64,000 nucleotides of DNA from Ciona savignyi (taxonomy: Eukaryota > Chordata > Ascidiacea > Phlebobranchia > Cionidae). The DNA lies in contig CH003196.1 of the NCBI GenBank assembly GCA_000149265.1, positions 263,819 through 327,818 of the forward strand, read 5' to 3'. Within the stretch, counting starts at the first letter, position 1. The number at the start of each line of letters is the position of its first letter. This document shows positions 12,790-25,984 of this stretch, in pieces. The translations under genes and the position numbers were made by a program. The notes under the pieces are model-generated. The model made no database searches, had not been told where the DNA came from, and worked only from the letters and a program-made list of their open reading frames with translations.

Positions 12790-14826
12790 TTTAACTTTAA
12801 ACCAAGTGTTTTAACTTTGTTAGTCCAGCTGGTAAAGTCAACTTGGTTGCCTGAATATCAACTTGATTCTTCTGGCAGCAGTTTTAAAATAGCGACCACT
12901 ACAACAGAACTGGCCTTTGAGGACGCTTCGCTTTATATCTAGGCAATAGTAAATATCTGCAACATAAAATAAAAACTAGTTTAACTAACGTCAAAACTAG
13001 TCCCTACTAACAACAATTTTTTAACCACCAGTACTGTACCTCTTATCTTCTAATCAGATATCTGACTGGTAGACAGAAAACACAATCAACAATTATTCGC
13101 TTTGTCTCAAAACAAAAACCAGCTGACGAGAAAAAATGAAAAAAATGCATTTTTTTATTTTTAATAACTGCATGTTTGAGAGAAAACTATTTTGTTTTAT
13201 TGTAACAAACAAACTTAATAAATATATTCAAAAACTTAATTTATTTTTAAAACCTTTAAATTTAAATAAAATTACACTTTTTTTAAGGTAAATGCATATT
13301 ACTAACTTGTTTTATCATTTTACAATTTTTATTATATATCTCTCAAATCGATAATGTTTTGCAATTAGTAGTGTCATAACGAAAGTTGGGTTACGTCATA
13401 ACATTTTATTTCTAGTTCCATTTAGCACTTTTTGATTTTAAAACGACAATATATATTATTTACATATTAACAGTCTCGGGTATGTAAAAAAATATTGTTT
13501 TTATTTAACGTGAAGGTGGACAGTTAACCGCTAGGTGATATGTTTGAGCTCACCATTTGGGAAAGCCGGGACAAAAAGAAACAAATCGTACTTCAAAGCG
13601 ATTTACGAATATTGCTTCAACCGTATAAACTGCATTGAACCAATACAATAACTATATACTGAAACATACAATGCAATAAAGGGTGCGGTAACTGGACTTT
13701 AGGTTTGAGTTATCTAACGATAATATTATCCAACGATAATAGTGTAGCCTAAATTTCTTAAGCGTAGGCTACGCGTTTTTTATACAAGCGGATGATAACT
13801 TTGTATAAAGAGTTTAACAAAATGTTTTTCACCACCAGAGCACACGCCCTCTCCAACTAGTATTTTATTCTTGTCGACATTTAAGGCGTTAAGCAAATAT
13901 TGGGTTTATTCAATCTAGGATGAAATTCTACGTTGCGCGAAAAATGATTTCAGTCGAGGTTAAGTAGTTTAAAAAGAAAACCAGTACAGGTTTATTTATA
14001 TTTTGTTGTGACGAAATCATACAGGAATGTAGCCAACACAAAATCGTTGGTAACAATTCACATCAGATGTTTAAAATTCGAACCTAAGTTTCGCAATGTT
14101 GATTAGTTATAAACTCATGCAAATTGCAATATAGTTTTTTAATTAAGGTTTTTACCGCGTCTCATGTCGACAGATATGCAGTGCACCTCCTTTTTTAAAT
14201 ATGCCTATATAAACGAATTGATATTACATACCATGTGTATGTTATATATAGGATGTACACATGTTTGAAGTATAACACGATTTATACTCAATAGAGCGTA
14301 ATGCCCACGCAATTCCTTCTACAATAGCAGACAAACAACATAGCTTATTATCAATCATTAAACTGGAGCGAACAGATTTATGCTCAAAGGAAAGATAGGT
14401 GGATTATCTGTCGTTATCGCGGCTGTAATAAGTCTAGAAATCTGTGTTTAATTTGTCGACGAGTTCAATATTAATTGCAAAGTCTAATGTACGTGAACAG
14501 GTTGTTGGCTATAGGTCATAGCTTCGTAAATGATACAATACATTAGCAGTTGCGCAATTTACAGCAAACACTTAAATTTAAAAGTGATTTTTTTACTTGA
14601 GTATCTTTATCGCAATCAAAGAACTAAAACATAAAAAGTCAGTAGACTATCCGATATATAAAGAGCCTGACAAAGAAAACTAGAAAGTGAGTTCAGTTTA
14701 TTTTTCGCGCCTTAGTTACATAAAAGAACATTATGTAAAGAGAAAATAATCACAAAAATAGCAAACATTGTAAGCGAACAAAGTAATGTCAAAAGTTTTT
14801 TCAGGAATATTTAGTAGCATATAAAA
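12790..14826. other. divergent intergenic region, makorin / HSDL1-like
   Basis: About 2 kb between the start codons of two divergently transcribed genes. No open frame of note and no repeat of the main families is seen. It should hold the promoters of both genes and any 5' UTR exons; no TATA box could be assigned. Confidence 0.5.
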
Positions 14827-17800
14827 ATGATTGTGTACTCCGTAAGCGCCTTTGTGGGAAGTATCTGTATTTCAGTGTATCTTCTTAAAATGCTCGTTTC
14901 GCTTCGGAAGTTTTTCCTGCGCGAAGGCTTTGACTTGGCAAAGCGTTACGGGAGCGGAACATGGGCAATGGTGACCGGACCCACCACTGCAACTGGTCAC
15001 GGATTTGCTGTACAGCTGGCAAAGAGTGGATTCAACATCGTTCTTGTTGGAAGAGACATTGAAATGCTCAATAAGACGAGAGATTTACTAATCCTACGCC
15101 ATGGCGCCAAAGTAAGAACAAACAAACCGCAAGTCAGGATTGCGACTTCGCGTTTAATCTTTCGTCAGCTCGATCCTGTACACATGCCGTATGGCCTGCA
15201 GCTGATTTTTTCGCTTCTATAGATTAACAGTTGAACTGTATTTATCGCCTCGGGAGATTACGGCAGATGTATTTATTAGCGCTATTTTAAATCAACACTT
15301 TTAACGCTGTTATCGCAAACTGCATTGCTTGCTTGACATGTTACTTGCCATAAATCACCTTCCACATACAGTGAAGTTACATCGGTTATTACAGTTTGTG
15401 GATGATACATTTATTTATATTCAGATTGTATACCTGAAAGCAGTGTAAAATGAAACAAGTCTTTAGCCATATGAGTTGTTATATGCTGGAGATAATTAAC
15501 TATTAAAAATCGCCGTTAATTTCGCCATCCTTTATATATTCTCAATAACCCTAACCAATTTTAGGTATTTCAATTGTATAAATGGCTATGCCATATAAGT
15601 GTCAATATAATGCAACCTTTCGCATTTTACAACCCTTTCGCAAAATCTACCACAATCGTCGTAAATATCAATTTATTTCCAACCAGGTTCGGACGGTTAT
15701 TGCCGACTTCCGAAACGCCGGAGATTCAGAATTTTATTCGGAAATTCTTCGCCAAGTTGAAGATTTGGATATTTCTGTTCTGGTTCACGCTGTAGGGCTG
15801 GTAGCACTGTCCCGGAAGTTTCACCAACAGCCGTTCGAGAGGAACAGGCAGTAAGTTGATACCTCATTTGGTGCGCTAATCGCTTGGCCACACAACCGCG
15901 CAGATATAGGTTTTAAGGATAAGTGTTTGAAAATTTGGTTTTGGAAAAATGTGTGGCTAAATGGTTAGCGAGACCGATTCGTATACTTTTTACTTAATTT
16001 CTACTAAAAAACGGTCTTAGTGACGAGCCTATGGTTTCGAAAGTTAGGTTGTTAAAAAAATCGGCCCTCGTGGCACACTGTCTGAAGACACGCTTCCCTC
16101 TTCACAATAGCAGTAATGAACAATCAAATCACACTCTGTGAATGCAGTGCCTGTTACTTTTAAACATATCCCACAAGTACACTTGTGTTTGATACGTCGG
16201 AGCAGATAAGTTACATGTGGTATAAGCAAAACATAATGTGTTTAAGCGTCACCAACATAAAAATATTAGTAAATAAACGGTTCATAAAATGTTAATGATT
16301 GCAGTTAACTTTGCTTACACTTTCAAGGGTGAGGAGTTATGGCTAGCATTGGTTGGTTGTAGGACCTGATTTAAAAACGGCACTCCAACCCTGCGAAACA
16401 GGTCGCTAGCTAGCCGGTTGTGACCTTGGACAAGGCACTTTACGGACATTGCCTGAACCCAGCGGATTAATGGGTTCTACCCAATTAAACGAACGTGTAA
16501 ATCATAAACAACACACTAAAATAGCCCCGGTTACCCGACGGTAGTCGCAAGGTGATCTGACGATTACCCGTGTGTTAACACCCTGGTTTTCCCATTCACG
16601 GGGATAAACATAAATATCCATTCCTATCCACAATAACAAAGAACAGCACAACCATACCCCTATTAGTATTACAATGCATTACAGATGTATGATTGTCAAC
16701 ATGTTCTCCCCCGTCCTACTAAGCCAGCAGCTGATTCCTCGTCTTCAACACCGTTACCACAGAAGCGCCATTGTGATCATAGGGGGAGAAAACGCCAACC
16801 AGCCAATCCCAGGAATGGCCATCTCATCTGGGGCCAAATCGTTTCTTCGCCAGTTTTCAGGTTCTTATTTTTTTTTTTTTTTTTTTTAATCTTTTACAAA
16901 GGATATGATAGGATGCGATAGGATATTCATGTGTATCCCCGTAAATGGGAAAACCAAGGCTTCAAGCCCAAAGTCGGGTTACAGGACCTATTGTAGTGTT
17001 TTGTGTATGATAGACCTTTTCCTTCAATTTGGTAGAACCCATTACACCGCTGGGCTCAGACAATGTCCGTTAAGTGCTTTGCCAAGAGGCACAACCGACT
17101 AGTTTCGAACCTGCAACCTTTCGGTTGAAAGGCGCCACAATAAACCGCCAGACTAACCGGTAGGACGATACAATGGATATCTTTGTCTGATGTGTAGTAT
17201 ATTAAAGTTGGTGGTTAGTTTTAGAAGGTTGTTGTATATTAAAGTAACTGGTTGGCTTAGACCAGTTTTTTTTTTCGGAGACAGAGTCTGGTTATCGAGA
17301 AAATTGTGTCAGTCGTTGGGCCCATTTTTTTTTATAAATGCCTGTATCTTTATCTTATAATATATTAATTGTTTTGGTCTTAATTAACTTTGGTTTGCTT
17401 ATTATTAGTCTTTCGCTCAGGTTTGGCGGCCGCGTCAGCTATATTTATTAAAGTATATCCTTTTTTTAAATGACGTGTTTTAATGACTGTTAGTTTTGCC
17501 GTCCTTTCCTGCTCCTGTGTCGTAATTTAAACCGTTTGCCTTTTTAAATAATGGGGCAAAAAATAAAAAAACTAAACTAAAAAAATCAGAGAAACGTCTA
17601 CTCGACTCTTTGTTATTTTTTTTATCCAAATCTGTCCCCGAACCCACCCATCTGAGTTATTCCTTAATTTTGGTCACTTTGGCAGCGTAATTACGCGCTG
17701 TTGTTATTCTAGTTTAGTTTATTTTTTGTTTCCACGATGAAAACATGAACAGGACCTTTGATAAAAATTTGGAAAACGGGAAAAAATGGCAAAACGGCAG

Positions 17801-19825
17801 TCATTAAAACACGTCTAAAAACCAATAAACTGTCAAATGTCTGTATATTTATACGTGGCCGCTACACCCACATAAAAAAATAAATAAAATAAAAGTGAAA
17901 AATTAAAAGTTTATAAAAAATTACACTTTTATTCTAGTTGCAGCGTCTTGTGAATATGAAGATAAAATCGACATCATGACGGTGCAACCACTAGCTGTCA
18001 AAAAGACTGTTTCGGTGCCAACAAATAAAGACGACTCCGAGAGCATATTTGTAAGTTACACGTTATCTGGAAGTTATACGATTCAAAAGCATTTAACACA
18101 ACTGACTGGTTCGTATAAATTAACCATTTCTTTTTGCATACAAGTAAAAGTAACCGCAATAATTGAGGGTTATCAAACGTGTAAATATGTGGATGGATTA
18201 TTTAATGTTTAATTGTGAATAAGGGGTAAGATTTTATCATATAGGTTTCACAATACAGCTGTGGCTTGCAATCGAATTTCTGGAGCTATGACAGTGCTTG
18301 GAAGGTTGGTTTATAACCATGAGAATAGAGCCGGAAATTTCTACAGATTAGTCTGGTGGTTAAGTGCGCCGCGTTTCAGCGAAAGGGTTGCAGATTCGAA
18401 ACTGGTCGCTAGCTAGTCGGTTGTGTCCTTGGGCAAGGCACTTAACGGATATTTGCCCGAATCCAGCGGGTTATTGGGTTCTACTAAATTGTGGAACGTG
18501 TGAATTATACTTAACACAGTGCAATAGCTCCGGTAACCCGACGATGGGCGTGAGGTGATCTGACGATTGCCCGTGTGTTAATCCCCTTTGTTTTCCCACT
18601 TACAGGAATAAACATGAATATCCTATATCATATATCCTATCATAACACCAGCATTTATACCTTAATACCCTATATACTAGTGACCATTTACCAGAATACT
18701 AATATATTCAATATTCAGCGAGAAAGTTTTTTCATGCCAACACAGAAAACATCCTATTTGAAATCAATTTCCAAATCCTTAAAGCAAACACGTTAAAAAC
18801 CTCAATATTTTAGTGCGATATCCAAACTTCGAGTTTGAAGTTAAATATTATCCACGAAATTAGTTGTTGATGACAGATTTATTCCGGTACCACATTTATT
18901 TATTTGCATTGGAATTTACATGGCATTTCTTCCTACGCACATGGTTCCATGGACTAAATAGGCGTCATACGATTATCAATGACCGGATAATAAAAAATCA
19001 CAGCTTGTATCGTGTATATACTGTATATGCGCAACCATTGGTATTAGAGCGTCCATTGGATATACGTCGCATCGAGTAAGCTACATAAAACGCAGCATAA
19101 GTTTTTGTGAATAAACATTAATTATAGGATAAAGTAGGATAGGATATTCATGTGGGAAATCGTCAGATCACCTCGCACCCACCGGCGGGTTACCGGAGCT
19201 ATTGCATTGTGTGGTGCATGATTCACACGTTCCTACAAGTTAGTATAGAACCCATTAATCCGATCGGTTCTATTAATAACTGTCGTCCGGAGAAGACATT
19301 ATTCCAAGTTTCCTTCACGTGTTATGAAACCTTTTCGCAACAAATCATCCAACCGGCGCTAACATGTTAATCTCACTAAGCCCTACTTACGTTTCACACA
19401 ACTGCTCTAAAGCCATTTCTGTTCCAAAATTTTATTGGTGGTCCAATATGATGAATTTACTTATAACAAACAATCAGTTTACTAATAATAAAACAATCAG
19501 TTTGTAATATATACTTGGCGTTAGAGCTTCAGGTTAATGTCCGATCAGTGAAACTCCGTTTATATCTCAGGTGATAGATTCGGAACGATTTGCGAAGGCA
19601 TGTTTGAAACAACTTGGCCACGAACGTTGCACCAGCGGCCACTGGATACACATGATGCAATCCTGGGTTTACTCTATTTTCCCCGAAGAGCTAAAGCTTG
19701 GATTCTGGACAAAAGTACTACCCCACCAGCAGTCGAAAAACGCCACCAATCAAGAAAACAAAAACAAAGATACCGCAAATGACGCGCAAAGTACGACTGA
19801 AGATTTCGTGCGAAAAAATAACTAA
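14827..19825 (+). CDS. hsdl1: HSDL1-like short-chain dehydrogenase, probable pseudoenzyme
   Basis: Complete five-exon model, 993 coding bases, 330 aa: 14827-15111, 15687-15850, 16685-16860, 17938-18050, 19571-19825. Phases match and introns are GT-AG. An N-terminal hydrophobic helix is followed by a Rossmann fold. Length and the C-terminal segment (SGHWIHMMQSW) match the HSDL1/HSD17B12 branch, and human HSDL1, also 330 aa, is catalytically inactive. Here the decay goes further. The cofactor motif TGxxxGxG reads TGPTTATG (A55 for Gly), NNxG reads HAVG (129-132), the catalytic Ser is Gly (183-184), and the YxxxK Tyr is Ser197 while Lys201 remains. The frame is intact with no stops, so this looks like a retained non-enzymatic protein rather than a pseudogene. 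The exon 3 donor (GTTCTT, followed by a run of T) is weak. The exon 4 acceptor has an alternative six bases downstream. Confidence 0.88.
16391..16630 (+). repeat. tRNA-derived SINE, 5' truncated
   Basis: Main SINE family, lacking most of the A-box side, in intron 2 of the HSDL1-like gene and ending about 55 bases before exon 3. Confidence 0.8.
16903..17165 (-). repeat. tRNA-derived SINE
   Basis: Main SINE family in minus orientation in intron 3, just after a T run of about 20 bases that begins a few bases past the exon 3 donor. With 16391-16630 it forms an inverted pair flanking exon 3. Confidence 0.8.
17415..17890. repeat. two family-B repeats in inverted orientation
   Basis: Two copies of the AT-rich family-B repeat, about 17415-17585 and 17705-17890, facing opposite ways in intron 3 of the HSDL1-like gene. 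The second ends about 45 bases before exon 4. Confidence 0.6.
18216..18643 (+). repeat. long-form SINE with 5' extension
   Basis: A main-family SINE (from about 18341) preceded by about 125 bases that recur, with the same junction, upstream of the SINE at 29005-29312. This suggests a composite or longer subfamily. It lies in intron 4 of the HSDL1-like gene. Confidence 0.7.
19128..19270 (-). repeat. tRNA-derived SINE, internally deleted
   Basis: Main SINE family, minus orientation, about half length, in intron 4 of the HSDL1-like gene. Confidence 0.7.
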
Positions 19826-21763
19826 AAGAAGATACAAGATCATGTTTGGTGCTAAAACTCAAATTGTTAGCCATTTAGCTAATATTCGTGCGTAGCACTA
19901 TATCTATTTCTTTTAAGTTATACACACCTGTGAACCCATACTTACACACCAGTTCCCCACACATAAGCAATGAAACACCCATGGTACTCTGTGCCCAAAT
20001 GCATATACAGCACTGCTATGGTAATCGGTCATGCTCAATTATTTGCAGTTATGGCATGTAAAAATCGCCCTTTGTGCTTTTGTTCGCGTCGTACATTTGA
20101 TTTCGCTGCTATAAACACGTTAAGCTTATTTAAATAAGCGTGTGTCGGTTTCTTACCATTTCGACTCACGATAAAGAATACGGGTTAATGTCGAGTTTAT
20201 TCATGACTCGCACAACGGTTTGGTAAGGAAACACGAACGGGCGTGAGATTTGCCATCTCACGAAAAAGAGCTTCGGTGCCAACGGTAATAATGATAGTGG
20301 AGAATTCTCACACCAGAATTTGCAAGATGTGTTTAAAGTTAAATTAAACAGACGGTTGTAAGTATATGGAACCTCCTATAACAAAACATCTCTTTTAGAT
20401 ACAGATAGATTTTGGATTTAATGCGATTACAAATAAAATTTGACTCCTTTTTTTGTTCCACGCTAGCTATAAATGACAGACAAGTCCGGTTGTCAGGACA
20501 TTGGGTAGAACTCGTTATACAATCAGGTAAAAACTTTTAAAATATCATTACTGGCATACTGATAGATTGCCTTGATATTTAATTTCACAAAATAAACGTA
20601 ATGTGAAATCCCGCTTTTCAGGAAAATATAAAAATAGGCCCATTTTTAGTATTTTAACCATTATCGCATAGATATCGTCGGAATTAATAAAAAGTTAGTT
20701 TTAAATTTTTAATAAAGATGTATAACACTATTAAAAAAAAACATAACTAAAATTATAATACCCTAGTTTACTCCAGAAAATCCGGCAAATTAGAACAAGC
20801 ATTATCAATAATAAATACACTTTTATTGCGCGTATGAAAGAACTTAAAACTTAAATCCAAAATAAATTGATACTGATTATAAACAAAAACTAAAAAATTT
20901 TCTACGCCCAACAAACATCTAAAACCTTTTTTCCAGAAATTATAATAAATTCAGTTCTTATGTGAACAGTCTCATTTGCGCTTCAAATTAAAAAGAAGAA
21001 AGGGGCAATCGAGTTTAATTTTTATGACTTATTCGATCATATACTTTGGACATGTGTTGGGGAATACTGTTTGAATTGTGCCTGGGAAATTTTCTCCAGA
21101 ACCAAAAATATAAGCACGACGGCCGTTTTGCATTTTCAGCGTCGATTACTGTTTTGGCAGCCGATATTTCGGAACTGGTATGATTTTTTACTCTAAACTC
21201 TTAGGGAAATTGCAATTTCGCCAAACCCGAGAATATACGAACCCCCGCCGTTTTCTGCATTTCGGTCATTGTGTGACCAGAATACTTTGATTGTTTGTTA
21301 TCTTAACTAGAAAGGACAAAAGACTTTAAATTATAAAAACACATGTAAACAGGTAAGAAAAATGTATGGTAAATCATGCCAGGGAAACACTCAACAGACC
21401 CGATAATATACATTGTTAGAAATTTTTACTGTACAAGTCACAGCATTTACTGTACAAGTCAAATTTTTACTACTTAATTTGCATACCCGTAAAGTTTACG
21501 GTGGTTACCGATTAAAAATTACGTATATGTTATGCTTATAAGCATATATAAGCACATTGGTGTTTTTTTAAAAAAAATCGGAATACAACTTTTAGGAATG
21601 TCACAATCGTTTCAGTGCAATAATTCCACTATGAGTTTATAAACTCAAGATCATGTGTTTTGTTTTTTACCATTGTGATTATCACGTTATTTCAGCACCT
21701 GTAGCAGGTTCTAAAACGTGGTATTGTGATTTAAATCAATGTACTTTTTTCAATAAACTAACA
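19826..21763. other. intergenic region with a dispersed repeat
   Basis: No gene seen. Between about 20430 and 21250 several blocks match 53200-53870 in the same order (for example the segments near 20480-20530 and 53210-53270), so both are copies of one repeat of about 0.8 kb of unknown class. A shorter related block lies at about 25795-25840. Confidence 0.5.
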
Positions 21764-21769
21764 TTTATT
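21764..21769 (-). promoter_or_regulatory. polyadenylation signal, LDLa-7TM receptor copy 1
   Basis: AATAAA on the minus strand about 160 bases past the stop codon. The same signal in the same context lies after copy 3. Confidence 0.65.
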
Positions 21770-21928
21770 TTTCTACATTTAACTTACACACTTATAAATA
21801 TCCGTATGTTTTTTCTATCAGAAATATGTTCGGGCATGACGTTAAAATGAAATTGATTGATTGAATATACGATTGGCAGCAATAAAATATATTATATATA
21901 TTTAGTTCAGGTGAGCAGTGCGATTATG

Positions 21929-24900
21929 TTACAGGTTCGTAGTACGATTTCCAGCATTCTGAGAACTGGTTGTCGATCCATGGTTTTTGAACACTTTCCG
22001 TACGTAACTCATGGCGATATCAGAGTAGATGATTGGATTCAGAACACTGTTTATCGGAAGTAAAACTCCGGCACATACAACATAAACGATTTTGTCAAGC
22101 TTTATACCAGCTAAGCTAATAAAGGACATGATACATATCGGCATCCAGCAGCAGAAGTTGGACAGGATCATCAAAGAAATGGTTCGGAGCAATCTTTTCA
22201 ACTTCTTCGTTCCACATTTAACGACTTTCCTACTTCTTTGATACATGGTGATGTAGCTCACAGCCATGAATATAAACAGGAAAAAGTTAAGTACAATGAT
22301 GAATGTGGAATACCCCCAAGCACCATCGCCGACTTTAACAAATAGTCTTGGTAAGCAGACACTGGTCTCGCCAAAGTAACCAAATTCACCTTTGATCTTA
22401 AGTTCTTTAAAGGCATTGGAGATGGTTGCTTTTACACCAAACCAATCCATACTGGAAACATTTCCCGAAAATTCAGCCACACGAGCCGCCAATTGCTCCA
22501 TATCTGTCTTCTTCATTTCTCGTCTCTTATAGAAGTAGTTTGGATACCAAACAGAGTTGACAAAATACCCTGATCGGTAGTTGACTAGCGGGAGAGTTCC
22601 GATAAGTATTCCGACGCACCATGCGAATGTTATCGGTACAACGTACACTGCACGTTTAATGTTAGTCATTTTTATTGGAAAAAACACAGACAGAAGTCGA
22701 AAGATAGTCATTGTTGCCATTGTGAATGCCGAGACTTCGGTCGAAATTACAGCCATGGAACCAAGTACAGAGCAAGCACTGCTGCTTCTCCATTCAGCAT
22801 CATGATAGCAATATCTCCCGGAAAACTTCCTACCACTTGTTGAAACTGATAATATGTAGATGCCCATGAGAGAATCTGAAACCGAAAGGTTGGCAATAAG
22901 GCAAAGAAATGCCAACTTTAAAGGTTTTGTTATAGCTGCTCTGGTCTTCAACATTGAAATTGTAAACACTGCAATATTTCCGCCTAGAGAGAGAACTCCC
23001 ATTATCCATAGAATCACCCGAAATAAAGGATTGCCAATCATTTCAAATGGAGATGAAAACAAACTCTTTTTCTTGCTGTTTCTCGGGCATTCGTCACTGC
23101 CATCGCTGCAATCCCTGATCCCATTTTCGACATCGGCACGTGAGACCGAGAGTGGTTTCTTACTGCGACAATAAAACCTAGTTCTGTTGCACACAGATTC
23201 ATACTCGTCAGACCCATCGTCGCAATCCAACACACCATCGCATAAAAGTGACTGGTTGATGCTATAAAGGTCTTTGGTCGCAGTATGGCAGTAATATCGA
23301 CCAGTGCAATTTGTTTCATCAAATCCGAGCGGACAGGTTGGGAGACTGGACCTCGGCCGACCATCACAATAACCTCGTTTTAGGAGAAATATTACACCCC
23401 TTCTTTCCCATATTTCTGTTATACGTGAGGTGTGGCATGAAATGTCAAAGTTACAAAAATGAGATTCGTTTGGACAACCAACTCCGCATTCGTCTTGACG
23501 GCTGTAGCATTCTGGTATCCCATCGCACATACTCGCGTTCGTGTAAAATACTCTTTTTCTGTCAGTTGGACACATTATGTGACCTGTGCCATTATGGAGA
23601 CTTCTACTTTCTATGCCTGATTTCATGCAGTATTTCGAGTTTAAGTTTCCGTTGCAGTTCAATGATTTATTGCACATGACGTATTCGTTTGCCATACATT
23701 CATGGTTGCATAACATTTGGCCAAGCGGGCATTGCTGTCTTGATTTTCCCAGAACCTCAGCACAAATTGTCTGATCCTCGCAGAGGCATTCATCTGACAT
23801 ATCGTAACAATCAATAACGCCATTGCATACTTGTTTCGGCGCAAGCAACAACTTTCTATCCAAGCAACGAAAGCATTGTAACTGTCCATCAACATAGCAC
23901 ATGTCCGAATTATCCTGACAGTAAGAAATGTTGTTGCGAAGATTAACTTGAGGAAGAACGCAAGATTGTTTGATCTGGGTGTAATTATTCCGCGCTCTGC
24001 ATTTAAATCCTGGTACGTCATATAGTTCGTCACTTCCGTCAGAGCAATCTGCAAATCCGTTGCACAGATTAGGTGCAATAACAAAGGCCTTATTTGCACA
24101 CAACTGCAAACCAGCCTTCAAAAGGAAGTTATTAGAACACCACCACTGATTATCAATACGAGTGAAGTTCTTATCCGAATAAATACCCACTTGGGTACAA
24201 TTAATTTTGTGAGGACTAATCCTTTTTAAATCGATAAGGTATTGGTAGGAAGAATCGTTTCGACACAGAATAATGTTTGTAGTTGTAGTTTCTCTAGTTC
24301 GTTGTCTGTAGTACGGTACAGCCCTTCTCAAATTTGTTCTTATTCTTTCGCATGGTTCGTCTGATAAATCCTCACAATTTCGCACTCCATTAAAAACTTG
24401 TTCCCTTTGCACGCAGCCAGTGTAAGATGTACAGTTGTTTGAGTTTAAAATACAACCGCATTTTAAGTCTTCCCGACCACATGTGCAATTCTGTTCGTCG
24501 GTCCAATCACCGCAATGGTTCCTACCGTTGCACTTGTGCCTGTCACGATAGCAATGCGTGATGATATCCCCATGCGGATCACACTTGCCCCCGTTCATGT
24601 GACATTTGCATTCGTTTTCGTTACGGGCGCAAGAATAGCTGCAGTTTCTTTCATCGCTCCAGTCTCCACAATAGTTTCTACCGTCGCAGGCATAATTTGA
24701 CCGATAACAACCCCGGCGAAAGATCAATCCCTCACGGTCACATGTACCTTTCTCATAACAGTCACACATCGTTAAATTTAACCGGCTGCATTTCTCAGTG
24801 CAGTTATTCTCGTCGCTCCAATCCCCACAGTCGTTGTAGCCGTTGCATCTCTGCCATTCGTAATAGAATCCCTTCACTCGAACCCCGGTACGCATGCACA

Positions 24901-25365
24901 GTTGTTTGTCTCGATAGCAATCACAGTCGTACTTCTTGCCTGAAGTGACAATAGATAGATTTAATTGTACGAAGATAGATTCAATTGTACGAAGATAAAT
25001 TCAATTGTACATAAACATGAATATCCTATCCTATCCTAGATAGAATCAATTATACACAGATAGATAGATGCAATTGTACATAAATATGAATATCATATAC
25101 TATCTTAGATAAATTCAATTGTACGCTGATAGATAGATTCAATTATACCATGGTCATATAGAATTAGTTTGGTTTATATTATTTTTTGTTTCATCGACGA
25201 AAACACGAAACGGGACTAAAAAACGGCAAACGACAGTTTTTTTTACTGTTAAACCAGTATTTTACTACAAAACGTGTTTTCCTAATTCTCTTACAAATAT
25301 AACTTAATATTCTTACCTTTCACAAAAAGTCCTAGCATAACTACAAGGACGACGATAATCTTCAT
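21929..25365 (-). CDS. LDLa-repeat rhodopsin-like 7TM receptor, copy 1
   Basis: Two exons: 25317-25365 (signal peptide MKIIVVLVVMLGLFVK) and 21929-24939, joined by a GT-AG intron with matching phase; 1019 aa. After the signal peptide come about a dozen Cys-rich LDL-receptor class A-like modules with the acidic calcium motif (CNGYNDCGDWSDE, CDGVLDCDDGSDE and similar). A 7TM domain starts about 650 residues in. It has LPINSVLNPIIY in TM7 and STEVSAFTMATMTIFRLLSV at the end of TM3, where DRY is degenerate (FRL). These TM features are like the LGR/relaxin-receptor and GRL101 group, which normally places leucine-rich repeats between LDLa and TM1; none is seen here. Probably a plasma-membrane receptor; ligand unknown. 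First of three tandem copies. Confidence 0.92.
24950..25145. repeat. minisatellite in intron 1 of receptor copy 1
   Basis: Repeats based on GATAGATTCAATTGTAC, interrupted by a fragment like the SINE 3' tail. The same array sits in intron 1 of copy 3 (32960-33100). Confidence 0.75.
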
Positions 25366-25442
25366 TTCTGTTCTTAAATCAATTAGACATTTTCGTGTTG
25401 GCTCAAGAAACAACGACTGCATATGTAAAAGAAGGTTGTAAA

Positions 25443-25450
25443 CCTATATA
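25443..25450 (-). promoter_or_regulatory. TATA-like box, receptor copy 1
   Basis: TATATAGG on the minus strand, about 78 bases upstream of the start codon. It lies in a 5' flank (about 25365-25740) conserved with copy 3, where the same motif is at the same distance. Confidence 0.5.
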
Positions 25451-25984
25451 TTAGACCACTCATATAGTTTTTTATAATAACTTAAATATATATAAATTAT
25501 ACAAAGAAAGTGTAACTTATTTAAAGTAAAACTACTTAAGTGTAGTGGAACCACTAGAGTTTGGTTCCATAACTGATCCTTCTTGTTGTAATCTTTGTCT
25601 GATACAACTGGCTATTACAGTTAAAGCCAAGTTGCCTATACTGTAAACATACTGCAAACCATCAATAATCTCCGGACTATTTGTACGTCATGACATATCG
25701 TGATTTGTCTTTTGATAATTTATCTTGATCCCAATATTGATCTTAAACCCTTTTTACATAAATTATAATACGTTTAATTCTAATGAAACTGGTGAACAGT
25801 CTCATTTACGCTCCAAGCTTCAAAATATGCAAATTAGCCCCGACTTTGTGCTTTAAATCAATATATTTTTTTAAATATGTCGATTTTTTAACATTACGTT
25901 ACAATTAAATCGATTAATTTAATATGCGATTGGTAGCAATAATTATATTATATATATTTCATTCAGGTAAGCAGTGCGATTATG

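Noticed and set aside
22581-24948. Many plus-strand and alternate-frame open segments across the receptor copies
   Set aside because: They are shadows of the 3-kb receptor exons, recurring at the same offsets in all three copies with no family resemblance.
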